Below are positions 61,200-64,000 of a stretch of 64,000 nucleotides of DNA, piece by piece. Under the pieces are notes generated by a model. The model ran no database searches and was not told where the DNA came from. It saw only the letters and a list, made by a program, of their open reading frames with translations. The first letter of the stretch is position 1, and each line of letters starts with the position of its first letter. A program made the position numbers and the translations under genes. Origin of the DNA: Styela clava (taxonomy: Eukaryota > Chordata > Ascidiacea > Stolidobranchia > Styelidae); NCBI RefSeq assembly GCF_964204865.1, contig NC_135259.1, positions 2,108,001-2,172,000 on the forward strand, written 5' to 3'.

Positions 61200-64000
61200 T
61201 TTAAAATGTTGTTTTCTCCACCAGCAGGGGAGTAATTGCCAACGGTCTATAAAACGCAGTGAAATAGTAGACAGTGTTGAATTCCAGATATAGTAATTAA
61301 CATGTCTGCATTGGACTGAAGTGATCACCCCTTATTATATTTTTAACAACTAAGATGAGTTTTTCTGTGAAACTTTAAGTACAGAATAAGTATTTACAGA
61401 TGATGACAGATTTGAAAAACCGCGACGTTTCGACTACAATTTCCCGAATGTGCAGATAAAAGAAAAAATAATCTCACTGTTTGTATAAGATTGATGAACT
61501 GTTATATCCTCATAATTACATATTATATTAATTCGTAACTTTTGATTAAATTCTATATTTGGGATAATATAATTTAGTTAAAACCGCGAATTCATAGTTG
61601 GCTCACGTTTACATAATTCAGATTGATGTAAAAATCAAAAACATGATCAAGCATGATTCAATCACTTTCCGGGTCTGCTGTGATTATGCCATAGAACAAC
61701 TTTAATCATGATGATCAACTCTTTTATTTATTATTCGGCACGGATATGAAAAAAATTCAACGAGACATAAGCGGGTATGACGTCAGTGCCATATTGTCTA
61801 TTCTAAAGGTTTGAAATTTGTTAGATTTGAAGTTTTTTCATTCAGATTAATCAAGCTCACTCACCAAACATTGGAAAATATGGAACGATTCGCCTAGCTC
61901 GCGAACTCAAAGTATGCCGATGATTTCCAACACAATACTCTTGCAATTCTTTTTGTCTTGATCCTTATTTAAATCAAAAGTTCGTGCTGACGCTTGGTGC
62001 ATACATAGATATTCATCAATAGGAGTGTTTCATTTTAGAATAATTAGGAACATTGTATATACGTTGATTATGAAATGGCAATTCGAAATATCGACGTATC
62101 GGTATCGGCGAAAAAGTGATATATATCGTTACATCTTCATTTCAAACGTGTGGATATTTGATGTTTCAGACGAAATGAGTCATACATTAAATATTTGTGT
62201 AATTTATAAAGAAAACAAACCATCATTGAACGCTGCTTTTTGTTATACAATCCACGAGTCTTCAACTGAAAGGCGACGGAGCACTGATAGAGAATAATAA
62301 TAATGGGGTTGCAAGCGGCCATAATGTGTTGAAGCTGCTGATGGCCGTCGGCGAACTCTGCTACCGTAGCCCCAAACTGCACCGAAGTAGTAATGTATTA
62401 TACACACTCCTGTCTGAATACGTTTTGTAGTAATATGTCAAATATGAATTAAAAAAAAATGGCCAATCGAAGAAATTTCTTGGATGCGTCGTTTACATGT
62501 CTATTTTTCGCCTCACAAGATCACGAATGGTTTGGGCCGGGGAAAGGTTAATTGGCAATCAAAAAAAGGCAAGGAAACCGCAGTGTAATATGGTTTCTGA
62601 TAGAATCGACGATAAATCATCAAACTCAATCAACCAACCCGAAGTCAATCTGTAATCTCATAGATAATGAAAAGTGGGTAACTTACCTATATACATAACC
62701 TAAGTTAGGTGAAAAAAATTAGAAACAATAATTTTCTAATTTATATTTTTGAAGAAATCGACCATATGACTTACAATTGTTATCTTTACTGGGAAGCGGA
62801 AAAAATAAACAACCACAAATCATTGTTTGAACATTGAATCGATCAATTTCTACGAAGTGTGATGATGACAACAAGAACAAGTGTACAGAAAATCATTATT
62901 ATGCCTGAAGCAACGTTTTGCCAGGTGTGAAATACCAAAATTGTTATCTAGGATTTTGAAAGACAAAACTGGCCGCAATCCTCTGGAATTTTGAACTTTA
63001 ATTCACTCAGCGTCATTCAGTGTGGTTGGTGAATACGGTTCTGACATACGGCGTTGTTTGGGTGTATATAACTTCACAACAGACTTGACAGTTTACCAAG
63101 TGAAGTTTTCGAAACAAAATAGTTTTAACGCTTATATCAACTATTATAAAACGCTTGTTCTGAAAATGCAGTATTCCGAGTAAGGAAATTTCACTAATCC
63201 GTATGAAAGCTTACGAATAGCAATTAGGGAATTAAAACATCGATGATACACTAAATTCACTCTTCGTATATTCTCTATAACTGTAAATTATTGCAGATAA
63301 GTTGATATAGATATTTCACAGTACAGAAAATTTGAAAATAGCTTGTAAGCAATAAAGGATTTCAAATCTTACACATCACATAAACAAGAATAGAATGTGA
63401 CAACGACCACTCCTAATTTGTATGTGTTAGTAATGCTTTGACAGTGATGCGCAAAATTTGAAATTCTCTAAATGCATTCATTTGCATTACATTTTTGCTA
63501 TATATATATTTTCATTGTATTTCAAAAAGATTGCTTTGAATATCCGTTACAAACACAGCAAACAAAAATATTTATCCCACATAATTGTTAACTCTGATAG
63601 GCAAAACCTTGATCGTGCAAACATTTTTGTTTCAAAGAATAAAAAATTATGCGTTTAATGTAGGCTGTGAAAACCATTTTCTACGTTACGATCCCCACTC
63701 TTGTATTCTATACTTGACGCGTTGAGTCTTTATATGTAAGATCTCGGATTTTTCAAGCATAACAGACATTTTAAGTTTATAGTATAGGATAGTTTTCTGA
63801 TGTTATAGGTTACCAAAACTAGTATCATATCATAAAAATCAAAGCAACAATGAATGAATGGCAAGAATTAGTGCCATATAACTTACATATTCATATAGGT
63901 ACCTTTACCAAACTGACTAGGTACTGAGGTAATAGCGAAGAAAGGGACTGAGGCATTAAACAAATGGATTATTCAGACCTATGTAAGCAAAGCTTGGGCA

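Larger units (their letters stand above)
57966..64000. other. Intergenic, no supported gene
   Basis: About 6 kb of AT-rich sequence with the hAT fragment at 61105-61199 and the hairpin at 58991-59017. Perfect TGACGTCA palindromes (CRE-type) occur at 58869-58876 and 61778-61785; their use is unknown. A GC-richer patch at 62300-62390 is open on the minus strand but too short to judge. Confidence 0.35.

Noticed and set aside
62137..62382. 81-codon minus-strand frame with a protein-like start
   Set aside because: Only about 30 residues look structured; no splice partner found. Could be a decayed repeat.

Overview
This is a eukaryotic (animal) window: AT-rich, with spliced genes, short introns with GT..AG borders, and many DNA transposons of the hAT superfamily. 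An ascidian (tunicate) is my best guess. It rests on a divergent but clearly animal APC1 split into many small exons, and on an immune-type mosaic of Ly6, CCP and VWA domains. This is inference; no ribosomal or mitochondrial marker is present.

Layout. (1) 1-9355 is intergenic and rich in transposons. It holds hAT elements (one intact at 7397-8253 with a perfect 8-bp target duplication), an inverted-repeat element full of GCGTGCAA motifs at 6033-6657, and a palindromic MITE copy at 1860-2043. (2) 9356-36080 (+) is a complete 44-exon gene for ANAPC1/APC1, the largest scaffold subunit of the anaphase-promoting complex. Every exon junction keeps frame, giving 2068 residues. Its introns carry two intact hAT elements, a shorter hAT-type element, two SINE-like copies and six copies of one MITE family. 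(3) 36081-40376 holds 3' flank, a degenerate hAT copy, a 16-bp minisatellite and another intact hAT element. (4) 40377-43575 (-) is a three-exon gene for an 852-residue, low-complexity protein of unknown function with a PCNA-box-like motif. (5) 44971-55058 (+) is a 24-exon gene for a secreted 1008-residue protein: signal peptide, Ly6/uPAR domain, 11 CCP (sushi) domains, VWA domain. Eight of the CCPs come from four tandem copies of one three-exon cassette. (6) 56407-57965 (-) is a four-exon gene for a 128-residue secreted cysteine-containing protein of unknown family. (7) 57966-64000 is AT-rich sequence in which I find no supported gene.

The genes do not form a pathway. ANAPC1 is a housekeeping cell-cycle gene. 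The CCP/VWA protein and the small secreted protein are both extracellular and lie tail to tail. The CCP/VWA gene and the unknown nuclear-looking gene are divergent and share a 1.4-kb upstream region with a TATA-like box on the CCP/VWA side. The most unusual item is the Ly6-CCP(11)-VWA protein.
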